Origin: Sphingobium sp. 66-54
Lineage (GTDB): Bacteria; Pseudomonadota; Alphaproteobacteria; Sphingomonadales; Sphingomonadaceae
DNA: 35,178 nt
Direction: 5' to 3'
NCBI GenBank assembly: GCA_001899715.1
Contig: MKWI01000009.1
Coordinates: forward strand, 150,182-185,359
The notes under the pieces were generated by a model, which ran no database searches, was not told the origin of the DNA, and saw nothing but the letters and a program-made list of their open reading frames with translations. The translations under genes were made by a program, and so were the position numbers. This document shows positions 13,186 through 20,202 of this stretch, piece by piece. Within the stretch, counting starts at the first letter, position 1, and each line of letters starts with the position of its first letter.

Positions 13186-13499
13186 ACGGGATCCCGCCCT
13201 TTCATGGCGAGCGGGTCGAGCTGGGCGAACCGCAATGGGCGGCGATGCGCATGTGCACGCTCGGCCAGATCGGCGCGGTCGCGCACTGGTTCTACCTGCA
13301 TCCCGACAACCCGCGCTGGGCGGTAAGCGCCTGCGGCGCCGCCTATGCGGATGCGGCGCTTTTCCATGTCGGCGCGGTCGAATTGTGCCCGCGCTGCGCG
13401 GTGCGGCACCGCCCGCCCCACCGCACAATGCCGCAAGCATTCCGCCGGTGGTTCACGTTCACCGCCCCTCACGAGCCGCGCCGGGGGCAATCAGCCTGA
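13182..13499 (+). CDS. Small phage protein with CxxC, 105 aa
   Basis: The start is GTG at 13182, overlapping the upstream stop as GTGA, which fixes the frame. The sequence NGIPPFHGERVELGEPQWAAMRMCTLGQIGAVAHWFYLHPDNPRWAVSACGAAYADAALFHVGAVELCPRCAVRHR ends with a CPRC pair, probably metal-binding. I do not recognise a named family. It is the last gene of the three-gene rightward cluster before the opposing hicAB block. Confidence 0.72.
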   Translation: MNGIPPFHGERVELGEPQWAAMRMCTLGQIGAVAHWFYLHPDNPRWAVSACGAAYADAALFHVGAVELCPRCAVRHRPPHRTMPQAFRRWFTFTAPHEPRRGQSA

Positions 13500-13510
13500 A
13501 GGAGGTACCG

Positions 13511-13735
13511 TTAATCTTCTTGGCAAATCACCCAAACGCCTTCGTCGCCAACGAGGGCAGATAGTTTGGGGCATTTTTCACTAGTGGCATTGACCTTGAT
13601 GCGTAACATTTCTCCTGCCTCATGGCCTGAAATCTCAAGATGGCTCCCAACTGATGGCAGCGCGTCCATCTCGCGCCGGCATTGAAATTCTGGCTTCGAC
13701 CCCTGTCTAGTCGATAGGTAGATTGTGACGATCAT
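13511..13735 (-). CDS. Small protein downstream of hicAB, 74 aa
   Basis: The start MIVTIYLSTRQGSKPEF at 13735 has GGAGAA about nine bases upstream. It lies 27 bases after the hicB end on the same strand, so it may be a third gene of the hicAB transcript. The product is beta-rich with a C-terminal VGDEGVWVICQED; no family is recognised. Confidence 0.65.
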   Translation of the reverse strand: MIVTIYLSTRQGSKPEFQCRREMDALPSVGSHLEISGHEAGEMLRIKVNATSEKCPKLSALVGDEGVWVICQED

Positions 13736-13762
13736 TCCGGCTTCTCCGCAGGCTTGTGCTTC

Positions 13763-14155
13763 CTAGATATTGTTCCGGATCGCGTAGAGCGCTGCCTGCG
13801 CAATAAACGCGCTGCGCGTCAGCTTTCTATCGCCCGCCGCCACATCAATCGCGGTCAACAGCCCGCTATCCAGCGAAATATTGGCCCGCACCGGCTTCAT
13901 GGTCGATTTGACATGGGGCACGGCGACGAGAAACGCACCGGCCGCCAGATCGTCCCGCGCGGCCTCAACCACACGCTCGACCGGCCAGGCATCGACCTCG
14001 TCCGCATCCTCAAAATAGAGTTCCAGCGCCTCGCCGGCGTTGAAAGCGATGTCCTCGTCCGCATCGGCCGCCGAGAAGACGCCCGGCAACTGCGGAAAGC
14101 TCACGCCGTAGGCGCTGTCTTCGTCCTTGTGGACGATCCCGTAAAACACACGCAT
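13763..14155 (-). CDS. hicB: HicB-family antitoxin with C-terminal DNA-binding tail, 130 aa
   Basis: The N-terminal domain has the HicB fold: MRVFYGIVHKDEDSAYGVSFPQLPGVFSAADADEDIAFNAGEALELYFED, with the conserved YGVSFPQLPG segment. The C-terminal 45 residues (KPVRANISLDSGLLTAIDVAAGDRKLTRSAFIAQAALYAI) are ribbon-helix-helix-like and would bind the operator. An AAGGAGGG ribosome binding site precedes the ATG, and hicA lies 24 bases upstream. HicB neutralises the HicA RNase and represses the module. Confidence 0.93.
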   Translation of the reverse strand: MRVFYGIVHKDEDSAYGVSFPQLPGVFSAADADEDIAFNAGEALELYFEDADEVDAWPVERVVEAARDDLAAGAFLVAVPHVKSTMKPVRANISLDSGLLTAIDVAAGDRKLTRSAFIAQAALYAIRNNI

Positions 14156-14179
14156 TTCTGCCCTCCTTGGCTTATGCGG

Positions 14180-14362
14180 TTAAATCCACCCCGCCATTTT
14201 CGCGATGTTCCGCGCGGTGCCGAGTGGCAGGTCTTTCTTCGGGTGCGGGACGATCACGATCATGTCACCCTTGCGGAGCTTGAGGTGCGACCCTTTCTGG
14301 CTGACCTCCTCGAAACCCTCGCTTAGGAGCCGCTTCACGATCTTTTTGCTGTCCCGTTCCAT
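14180..14362 (-). CDS. hicA: HicA-family mRNA interferase toxin, 60 aa
   Basis: MERDSKKIVKRLLSEGFEEVSQKGSHLKLRKGDMIVIVPHPKKDLPLGTARNIAKMAGWI matches HicA along its whole length: a dsRBD-like fold with the catalytic KGSH (H26) and the VPHPKKDLPLGT signature. HicA cleaves mRNA and tmRNA and stops translation. Start codons at 14362 and 14368 are both possible. The proximal operator copy (14362-14379) covers them, so repression could act directly at the start. Confidence 0.93.
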   Translation of the reverse strand: MERDSKKIVKRLLSEGFEEVSQKGSHLKLRKGDMIVIVPHPKKDLPLGTARNIAKMAGWI

Positions 14363-14422
14363 GCGCATATATATACACACTGTCGGGTATCGCCGCAAGC
14401 GAAATGTGCATATATTTGCGCA
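14362..14422 (-). promoter_or_regulatory. Paired hicAB operators
   Basis: TGTGTATATATATGCGCA (minus strand, 14362-14379) and TGTGCATATATTTGCGCA (plus strand, 14405-14422) agree at 16 of 18 positions and are each imperfect palindromes. They lie in opposite orientation, 25 bases apart, in an AT-rich patch. The HicB tail is the likely binder. The proximal site overlaps the hicA start codons. Confidence 0.7.
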
Positions 14423-14590
14423 TCGTCGTAGCAATCTCCCCCGGAGCATGGAAATTTTCCCGAGCGGAACGGAATCGGACCTGCCGGAACGGTCACGGAC
14501 CGGCCTAAATCGACCCCGCCATATTTGCGCCTAGCGCTCGCCGGTCTCCACCCCCTGGGCCGGCGTGCGCGCCCGTCAGGGATCGTCCAT

Positions 14591-14785
14591 GTGACCAGCA
14601 GCTCCATCGCCGATGCGCTCGAAACGGCGAGCCATGATCTCGACACGCTTATCCAGGATATTCGCCTCGATCGCCGCGAGGCGCGCTCGATCGAGGATGT
14701 CGAGGAACGGGTCCAGGCGATCGCCGGCCGTATGCTCGTGACAGTGCGCGGGCCGGCGGCGGCCGCCCATCTGGTGCAGGCATGA
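14591..14785 (+). CDS. Small helical protein, 64 aa
   Basis: The best start is GTG at 14591 with AGGGA about nine bases upstream; an ATG at 14525 would add residues with no coding character. The product (TSSSIADALETASHDLDTLIQDIRLDRREARSIEDVEERVQAIAGRMLVTVRGP) is mostly one long amphipathic helix, probably coiled coil. Its stop overlaps the next start as ATGA. It is the first gene of the long late operon; function is unknown. Confidence 0.65.
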   Translation: MTSSSIADALETASHDLDTLIQDIRLDRREARSIEDVEERVQAIAGRMLVTVRGPAAAAHLVQA

Positions 14786-14958
14786 TCGATATCGACGCGC
14801 TGCGGCGCGAGGCCAGCTATGGGCCGAATGGCAATGAGGCCATCCCTGTCACCCGGCGATGGCTGCAAGCCGTGCTGGACGAGCTGGAGGGGGCACGGAT
14901 GACCCGGCTCCCTGCCGTGCTGCATAACGTCCCCAAGAAAGGACTGCAGCATGGATGA
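14782..14958 (+). CDS. Small protein, 58 aa
   Basis: It begins MIDIDALRREASYGPNGNEAIPVTRRWLQAVLDELEGARM at an ATG overlapping the previous stop as ATGA, and ends eight bases inside the DUF3164 gene, so both ends are coupled. It looks like the small helical adaptor proteins common in phage early-to-late regions. No family is recognised. Confidence 0.65.
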   Translation: MIDIDALRREASYGPNGNEAIPVTRRWLQAVLDELEGARMTRLPAVLHNVPKKGLQHG

Positions 14959-15607
14959 GGCCGGCACTGCCCCCGACACGCCGCCCGATGGTTGCCGCGA
15001 TATCGACGGCCAGCGCTATTGGCGCAACGCTGATGGTGGCCTGATCCCGGACGGCGCCGTCAAGCCGATCGACAAGCTTCAGGACGAGCTGGTCCGCAAG
15101 ATCATAGGCTTTGCCCTCCCTCTCTCTGCGCAGATTGCCCGCTTTCGCCAGCACAGCTTCGACGATGTCGACGACTTTGTTGCGCTGCTGGAGCAGGAGT
15201 ATGGGGCGCGGCGGGGCGGGTCGAAGGGCAATCTCACCTTCACGTCCTATGATGGGCGCCTCAAGATCGTCGTCGCCGTGGCCGAGCATATCCTGTTCGG
15301 CCCCGAGTTGCAGGTTGCCAAAGGGCTGGTCGACGATTGCCTGCGCGAATGGTCGGCCGATAGCCGGACCGAGATACGCGCTATCATCAATCGCGCCTTC
15401 GACGTTGACCAGCAGGGACAGATCAACCGCAACGATCTGCTCGGCCTGCTCCGTCTGGAGATCGCCGATGAGCGGTGGCGCAAGGCCATGCAGGCGATCC
15501 GTGATAGCTTCCGAGTGATCGGATCGAAGCGCTACATCCGCTTCTATCAGCGCCCGTCCGGCGATGCGCGGTGGGAAGCGATCTCGATCGATGTGGCGGC
15601 GGGCTGA
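14951..15607 (+). CDS. DUF3164-family protein, 218 aa
   Basis: The sequence follows DUF3164 throughout: YWRNADGGLIPDGAVKPIDKLQDELVRKII, a helical segment with FVALLEQEYGARRGGSKGNLTFTSYDGRLKIVVAVAEHILFGPELQVAKGLVDDCLREW, and IGSKRYIRFYQRPSGDARWEAISID at the end. The length is typical. The family is best known from the early region of Mu-like transposable phages, where its function is unknown. Here it stands just before the terminase genes of a lambda-type packaging module, which suggests mosaic exchange. It overlaps the preceding small gene. Confidence 0.92.
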   Translation: MDEAGTAPDTPPDGCRDIDGQRYWRNADGGLIPDGAVKPIDKLQDELVRKIIGFALPLSAQIARFRQHSFDDVDDFVALLEQEYGARRGGSKGNLTFTSYDGRLKIVVAVAEHILFGPELQVAKGLVDDCLREWSADSRTEIRAIINRAFDVDQQGQINRNDLLGLLRLEIADERWRKAMQAIRDSFRVIGSKRYIRFYQRPSGDARWEAISIDVAAG

Positions 15608-15989
15608 CCCTCGCCACATCGCGTCGTGGGCAAGGATGGCGCATTAGCTCTGGTCGGCATGATGCGCGATCTGATGCGGGGCTGGCGTGCATTCATTCCC
15701 GGCACGGCCGCGCCGCACCCACGACATGAAACCGAGGCCGACCGCCGTCTAGGACGGCGTTCCGGCGCGCCCTTGTGGCGCCCGAGGCCGGCAGCGCGGC
15801 AGCGCCTGCCACCGGGGTGGCCAGTCGGCCGGCCACCCCCACCCCCCTTTGGGTCCTTTCCGGCCGGCCCAACATACGGGGGGCAAAGGCGCAGAAGATT
15901 TCTAGGCGCGAGATGGTGCCAACTTCTTCCTCCCTGCCTCGAAAAGTGGCGGATTTTGGCCGTTTCCGGCTTGATAGACGGGGAAGTGG
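15608..15989. other. 382-base gap before the terminase genes
   Basis: No supported gene is visible; the open frames crossing it have Arg/Pro-rich compositions and no ribosome binding site. It contains a perfect hairpin, GGGGTGGCC (15814-15822) with GGCCACCCC (15831-15839), followed by C-rich sequence and CTTT. Its position directly upstream of TerS is where lambda-type phages keep the packaging recognition site, so a cos or pac element may be here, but no known site is recognised. Confidence 0.45.
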
Positions 15990-16475
15990 ATGGACATCGA
16001 CCTCTCCGAGCCGACGCGGCCGCAACTTGCGGCGCTGCTCGGCGTCTCAAGCCGGTGGATCGGCGAGCTGCGTTCGCAGGGCGATATGCCGGCGGACGGC
16101 GCCAGTTGGGCCGAGAATCTCGAAGCCTGGATCGACCTGAAGGTCGGCGATCAGGACAGCGACGCGCCGAAACTTGAGGTTGAGCGCGCGCGCCTGGCGC
16201 GCGAGCAGGCCGACGCGAAGGCCATGGATAATGCGCAGCGGCGCAAGGAGCTGGCCTCGCTGCCCGACATGACGCTCGCCGTCATGACCGTGATCGCCGC
16301 CGCGGTCGCGCGGCTGCAGTTGGTCGGCGCGGCCGTCGCCAAGAGCGATGCGAAATTGCGGCAGCGGATCGACAACGCGATCGCCGACGCGCTCGACGAA
16401 CTCAGCATGGCCCGCGTCCAGGAGCAGACTGGCGGGCTGATCGATGGCAGCGAAGCAGGCGAAGCCGGCGATTGA
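15990..16475 (+). CDS. Terminase small subunit (Nu1-like), 161 aa
   Basis: The N-terminal 60 residues form a winged-helix/HTH of the Nu1 kind (PTRPQLAALLGVSSRWIGELRSQGDMPADGASWAENLEAWIDLK), which recognises the packaging site. A long helix follows (LEVERARLAREQADAKAMDNAQRRKELASLPDM), as in Nu1, where it mediates dimerisation and contact with TerL. GGGGAAG lies before the ATG. It overlaps the TerL start by 32 bases, a common arrangement. Confidence 0.88.
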   Translation: MDIDLSEPTRPQLAALLGVSSRWIGELRSQGDMPADGASWAENLEAWIDLKVGDQDSDAPKLEVERARLAREQADAKAMDNAQRRKELASLPDMTLAVMTVIAAAVARLQLVGAAVAKSDAKLRQRIDNAIADALDELSMARVQEQTGGLIDGSEAGEAGD

Positions 16476-18429
16476 CCAGCTCCGGGTCCGGGGATCCGAA
16501 CTCGCCGCCGCCGTCCGCACCTGGCTCACCGCGTTCAAACCGCGCCGGCGCGTGCCGCTCTCCGCCTGGATGGCGGACGAAGGCCGCCTCGACGATGGCA
16601 GCAAGTTCCGGCCGTTCCCGTTTCAGAACGGGATCGCCGACGCCTTTACCGACCCGGAGACCCCGCAGGTCACCGTCCGCAAGAGCAGTCGCATCGGCTA
16701 CTCGACCATTGTTCAGTGCTTCCTCGCCTACCGGATCAGCGTCGATCCTGCCCGATCGCTGATCTACCAGCCCACCATCGACGACGCGGAGAAATATAGC
16801 CGCGACGACCTCGATCCGGTGCTGCAATGGCCGGCGGTCCGCAAGGTGGCCACGTTCAAGGCCAGGCACCGCGACAATCAGATCCGCGCCAAACGCTACA
16901 AAGGTGGCTGGATCCAGATCAAGGGCGCGAACAGCCCGAAGGAGTTCCGGCGCGTCACGGCCGACGACGTGCTGCTCGAAGAGCCGGACGGCTACCCATG
17001 GTCGGCTCGCGAGGAGGGCGATCCCGCTCGTCTCGCCTTCAAGCGCAACCTCACCTCTCCGCGCAGGTTCAGCGCGGCCGGATCGACGCCCAAGACCAAG
17101 GGCTTCAGCCGGATCGATGCCCTGTTCGAGCAAGGCACGCAGGAATATCGCTACGTTCCCTGCCCCCACTGCGGCGAATTCCAGACGCTTGTCTTCGGCG
17201 ACGGTACTGGAGCCGGGATCCGATGGACGCCGAAACATAGGCCAACGCGCGCCTGGTACCAGTGCGTCAACGGCTGCGAGATCGACGAATCGTTCAAAGC
17301 GGCCATGGATGCCGCCGGCGAATGGCGCGCCCACAACCCCGAGGCCGGCCCCCGCCATCGATCGTTCCATATCTGGGCCGCCTACAGCCAGCACGAGGGT
17401 GCGGCATGGCTCGAAATCGCGCGCGAGTTCCTGGAGGTCCACAAGGACCCCAATCTGCTCAAGACCTGGGTGAACCAGGTTCTTGGCGAAGCCTGGGAGG
17501 AGCGCGGCGAGGCGCCGGAATGGCAGCGGCTCTACGATCGCCGTGAGCGCACCATGAAACTCGGCACGCCGCCGGGGTGGACGGGCCTGCTGATCGCATC
17601 CGTTGATGTGCAGCGCGGCGGCGGCGGGCGGCTTGACTGCGATGTGTGGGCCTTCGGACCCGGTCGCAGGCGGGCGTTCGTGGAGCGCATCGAGGTGTTC
17701 GGCGCGATTCCGGACAAGAGCACCTGGGAGAAGCTGGACACCGAGCTAGCGCGCGAATGGCTGACCGAGGACGGGCGCGCGCTGCGGCTGACCCGCGCGG
17801 CCGTCGACACCGGCGACGGTGAGAACACGATGGAGATCTATACCTGGGCGCGACGGCATCCAGGGTTCGTGATGGCGGTGAAAGGGCGTGACGCTCTCGC
17901 CATGTCGCAGGCGATCGGCGCGCCGAGCTGGCAGGATATCACCGTCCGGGGCCGCAAGATCAAGAAGGGCGTCCGGCTCTGGAACATCGGCACATCGATG
18001 CTGAAGCTGGAGCTATACGGACAGCTCTCGCTAGACCGGCCAGTCGACGGCGAGGACTATCCCGAGGGCTATGTATTCCTGCCGGACGGCACCAGTGATG
18101 AGTGGATCAAGCAGCTCGTCGCGGAGGAGCTGCGCATCACAAAGCTGCGGACCGGCGGCTTCAAGCGCGAATGGCATAAGGTCCGGGACCGCAACGAAGC
18201 GCTCGATAATGCCGTTTACGCCCGCGCGGTCGCAATCGGCATCGGCGTCGATCGGCTGACACCTCGCCAGTGGGAAAAGCTGCTCGGTGATCGCGCCATA
18301 AAGCCCCCCACGCCGGTCAGCACAGAAGCAACCGAGCGGCCGCCGGTGGAACTACTGCCCGCGACGCAGGCCAGATCGCCAGTGCGCCGTCCCAAGCGGC
18401 CGAACCCCTACACCTCGCGGAGACGCTAG
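16444..18429 (+). CDS. Terminase large subunit, GpA family, 661 aa
   Basis: This is the packaging ATPase/nuclease. The N-terminal ATPase has the GpA-type Walker A variant VRKSSRIGYS near residues 78-87 and the acidic DDVLLEEPDGYP segment near 173-184 (Walker B). A CPHC...CVNGC zinc-like pair lies near 240-278. The C-terminal nuclease domain has SVDVQRGGGGRLDCDVW, VDTGDGENT and EALDNAVYA acidic motifs. Length matches lambda gpA. A GpA-type TerL with a Nu1-like TerS implies cos-type or related packaging. Confidence 0.95.
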   Translation: MAAKQAKPAIDQLRVRGSELAAAVRTWLTAFKPRRRVPLSAWMADEGRLDDGSKFRPFPFQNGIADAFTDPETPQVTVRKSSRIGYSTIVQCFLAYRISVDPARSLIYQPTIDDAEKYSRDDLDPVLQWPAVRKVATFKARHRDNQIRAKRYKGGWIQIKGANSPKEFRRVTADDVLLEEPDGYPWSAREEGDPARLAFKRNLTSPRRFSAAGSTPKTKGFSRIDALFEQGTQEYRYVPCPHCGEFQTLVFGDGTGAGIRWTPKHRPTRAWYQCVNGCEIDESFKAAMDAAGEWRAHNPEAGPRHRSFHIWAAYSQHEGAAWLEIAREFLEVHKDPNLLKTWVNQVLGEAWEERGEAPEWQRLYDRRERTMKLGTPPGWTGLLIASVDVQRGGGGRLDCDVWAFGPGRRRAFVERIEVFGAIPDKSTWEKLDTELAREWLTEDGRALRLTRAAVDTGDGENTMEIYTWARRHPGFVMAVKGRDALAMSQAIGAPSWQDITVRGRKIKKGVRLWNIGTSMLKLELYGQLSLDRPVDGEDYPEGYVFLPDGTSDEWIKQLVAEELRITKLRTGGFKREWHKVRDRNEALDNAVYARAVAIGIGVDRLTPRQWEKLLGDRAIKPPTPVSTEATERPPVELLPATQARSPVRRPKRPNPYTSRRR

Positions 18430-18432
18430 ACG

Positions 18433-18651
18433 ATGGCATCCTACACCGAGGCGGACCTGCAGAGGATCCGCGGCGCGATCGCGCGCGGGATCAAGTCCGT
18501 GACCTTCGCCGACGGCCGCAAGCGCGAATATCATTCACTGACCGAAATGCTGGCCGCCGAGAAGGTCATTGCCGCCGCAGTCGAGATCCAGACGGAGGCG
18601 GTCGGCGGCAGGGGTCGGCGACGCACCCCTTACTACAAGAGCGGCCTCTGA
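18433..18651 (+). CDS. gpW-like head-tail connector, 72 aa
   Basis: MASYTEADLQRIRGAIARGIKSVTFADGRKREYHSLTEMLAAEKVIAAAVE matches the gpW family: helix, two-strand hairpin around the FADGRKREY turn, helix. Family proteins plug the portal after DNA packaging and provide the tail docking site. It begins three bases after the TerL stop and its stop overlaps the portal ATG, so it is tightly coupled. Confidence 0.88.
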   Translation: MASYTEADLQRIRGAIARGIKSVTFADGRKREYHSLTEMLAAEKVIAAAVEIQTEAVGGRGRRRTPYYKSGL

Positions 18652-20201
18652 TGGGGCTGGGCCAACGCATTCGCGAATTGCTGCTCGGCGCGACATCAAT
18701 ACCACAGCCAGTGATACCGCCCGCTTCCGGTGGCCCCCGCCCCCCGAAGCGCGGCATCGGCGGGCGAGGTCGCGCCGGGGCACGCAATGCCTATGACGGG
18801 GCAACGCTGGGTCGCCGCGCCGCGGGGTGGCGCCGCACACGCCTGGACGCCAATGGCGAACTGACTCCCGAGGTTCAGGCGCTGCTACGCAGCATTGCCC
18901 GCGACCTTGATCGCAACAATCCCTGGGCGCACGCCGGCGCCAACAAGATCGCCGAGCACATGATCGGCACCGGCATCACCTTTCAGGTGCTGCGCAACGG
19001 CAAGCTCGATGTCGACCTCAACAATCTCGCACGGTCGCACTTCGATAAGACAAGTTGCGATGCCGGCGGGCGGTGCGACCTCTACGGCCTGCAGCTCCAG
19101 GCCGCACGCTCGATCGCCGTCGGCGGCGCCGTGCTGTTGCGCCGGCGCTGGCGAAGAAAATCGGATGGGCTGCCGTTGCCCTTCCAGATGCAGCTGCTCG
19201 AAGCGGACTATATCGACGGCTCGAAACATGGCCCGATCGGGCAGGTTCCCGGCGTCAACGGACCGTATGAGATCCACGGCATCCGGTTCTCACCGACCGG
19301 GAAGCGCGAAGGCTATTGGCTCTATTCCAGTCATCCCGGCTCGACACGGGCGCACGACCGCAGCTCGACATTGATTCCGGCATCGGATGTCGCCCACGTC
19401 TTCCGCGCCGATCGGCCGGAGCAGGAACATGGCGCCAGCTGGTTCGCACCCATCATCTTGCGCCTGAAGGACTTCGGCGATTTCGAGGACGCGCAGCTGA
19501 CGCGCCAGAAGATCGCGTCCGCCTACAGCGTGTTCGTTTATGACGATGGCAGCGGCGAGCAGATCGGCGTCGGGACCGACGAGGGCGAAGATGGCGAGGG
19601 CGATCGGCTCGATTTCGTCGAGAGCGGCACGGTCCAGTATCTGCGCCCCGGCCAGCGCATCGAGCATGCCAATCCGCCCGGCGTCGACGGCTACATGGAT
19701 TATTCGCGCGTCTCGCATCGCGCGATCTCGGCCGGCCTCGGCATCCCCTACGAGATCCTCACCGGCGATCTCAGCCAGGTAAGCTTCATCAGCGGGCGCT
19801 TTGGCCGGCTGACCTTCAATCGCGCGATCGGCACCTGGCAGTGGCTGATGTTCATCCCGCAGTTCTGCGCATCGGTCGAACGCTGGTTTCTAGAGGCCGC
19901 CGAGCTGGCAGGCCACGATATCGCCGGCGTCACGCTCCGCTGGACTCCGCCCAAGCACGAGATGCTCAATCCGTCCGAAGAGGTTCCAGCCAACCGCGAT
20001 GCGATCCGCTCGGGCCAGAAGACACTGAGCCAGGTCGTCCGCGAAAATGGCGAGGACCCGGACCTGTTCTTTGAAGAGCTGGCGGATGACTTCAGCCGGC
20101 TCGACGAGCTGGGCCTGATCCTGGACTGCGACCCCCGGCGCGTCACCGCCGTTGGCAACCCCTCCCAACCCAAGCCCGGCAAGGGCGACGAAAGGCCATA
20201 G
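18651..20201 (+). CDS. Portal protein, lambda (gpB) family, 516 aa
   Basis: The dodecameric portal forms the head vertex for DNA entry and tail attachment. Lambda-family features include the Arg-rich N-terminal arm, DRNNPWAHAGANKIAEHMIGTGI, LLEADYIDG, IPASDVAHVFRADRPEQEHGASWFAPII, GYMDYSRVSHRAISAGLGIPYEILTGDLSQVSFISGR, and RWTPPKHEMLNPSEEVPANRDAIRSGQKTLSQV. The length is normal. The first codon overlaps the gpW stop. Confidence 0.95.
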   Translation: MGLGQRIRELLLGATSIPQPVIPPASGGPRPPKRGIGGRGRAGARNAYDGATLGRRAAGWRRTRLDANGELTPEVQALLRSIARDLDRNNPWAHAGANKIAEHMIGTGITFQVLRNGKLDVDLNNLARSHFDKTSCDAGGRCDLYGLQLQAARSIAVGGAVLLRRRWRRKSDGLPLPFQMQLLEADYIDGSKHGPIGQVPGVNGPYEIHGIRFSPTGKREGYWLYSSHPGSTRAHDRSSTLIPASDVAHVFRADRPEQEHGASWFAPIILRLKDFGDFEDAQLTRQKIASAYSVFVYDDGSGEQIGVGTDEGEDGEGDRLDFVESGTVQYLRPGQRIEHANPPGVDGYMDYSRVSHRAISAGLGIPYEILTGDLSQVSFISGRFGRLTFNRAIGTWQWLMFIPQFCASVERWFLEAAELAGHDIAGVTLRWTPPKHEMLNPSEEVPANRDAIRSGQKTLSQVVRENGEDPDLFFEELADDFSRLDELGLILDCDPRRVTAVGNPSQPKPGKGDERP

Positions 20202-20202
20202 C

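Noticed and set aside
15626..16177. Open frame of 183 codons covering the gap before TerS
   Set aside because: Arg/Pro-rich product with a poly-Pro run; the real TerS gene overlaps its end in another frame. It reads as a chance frame in GC-rich DNA.
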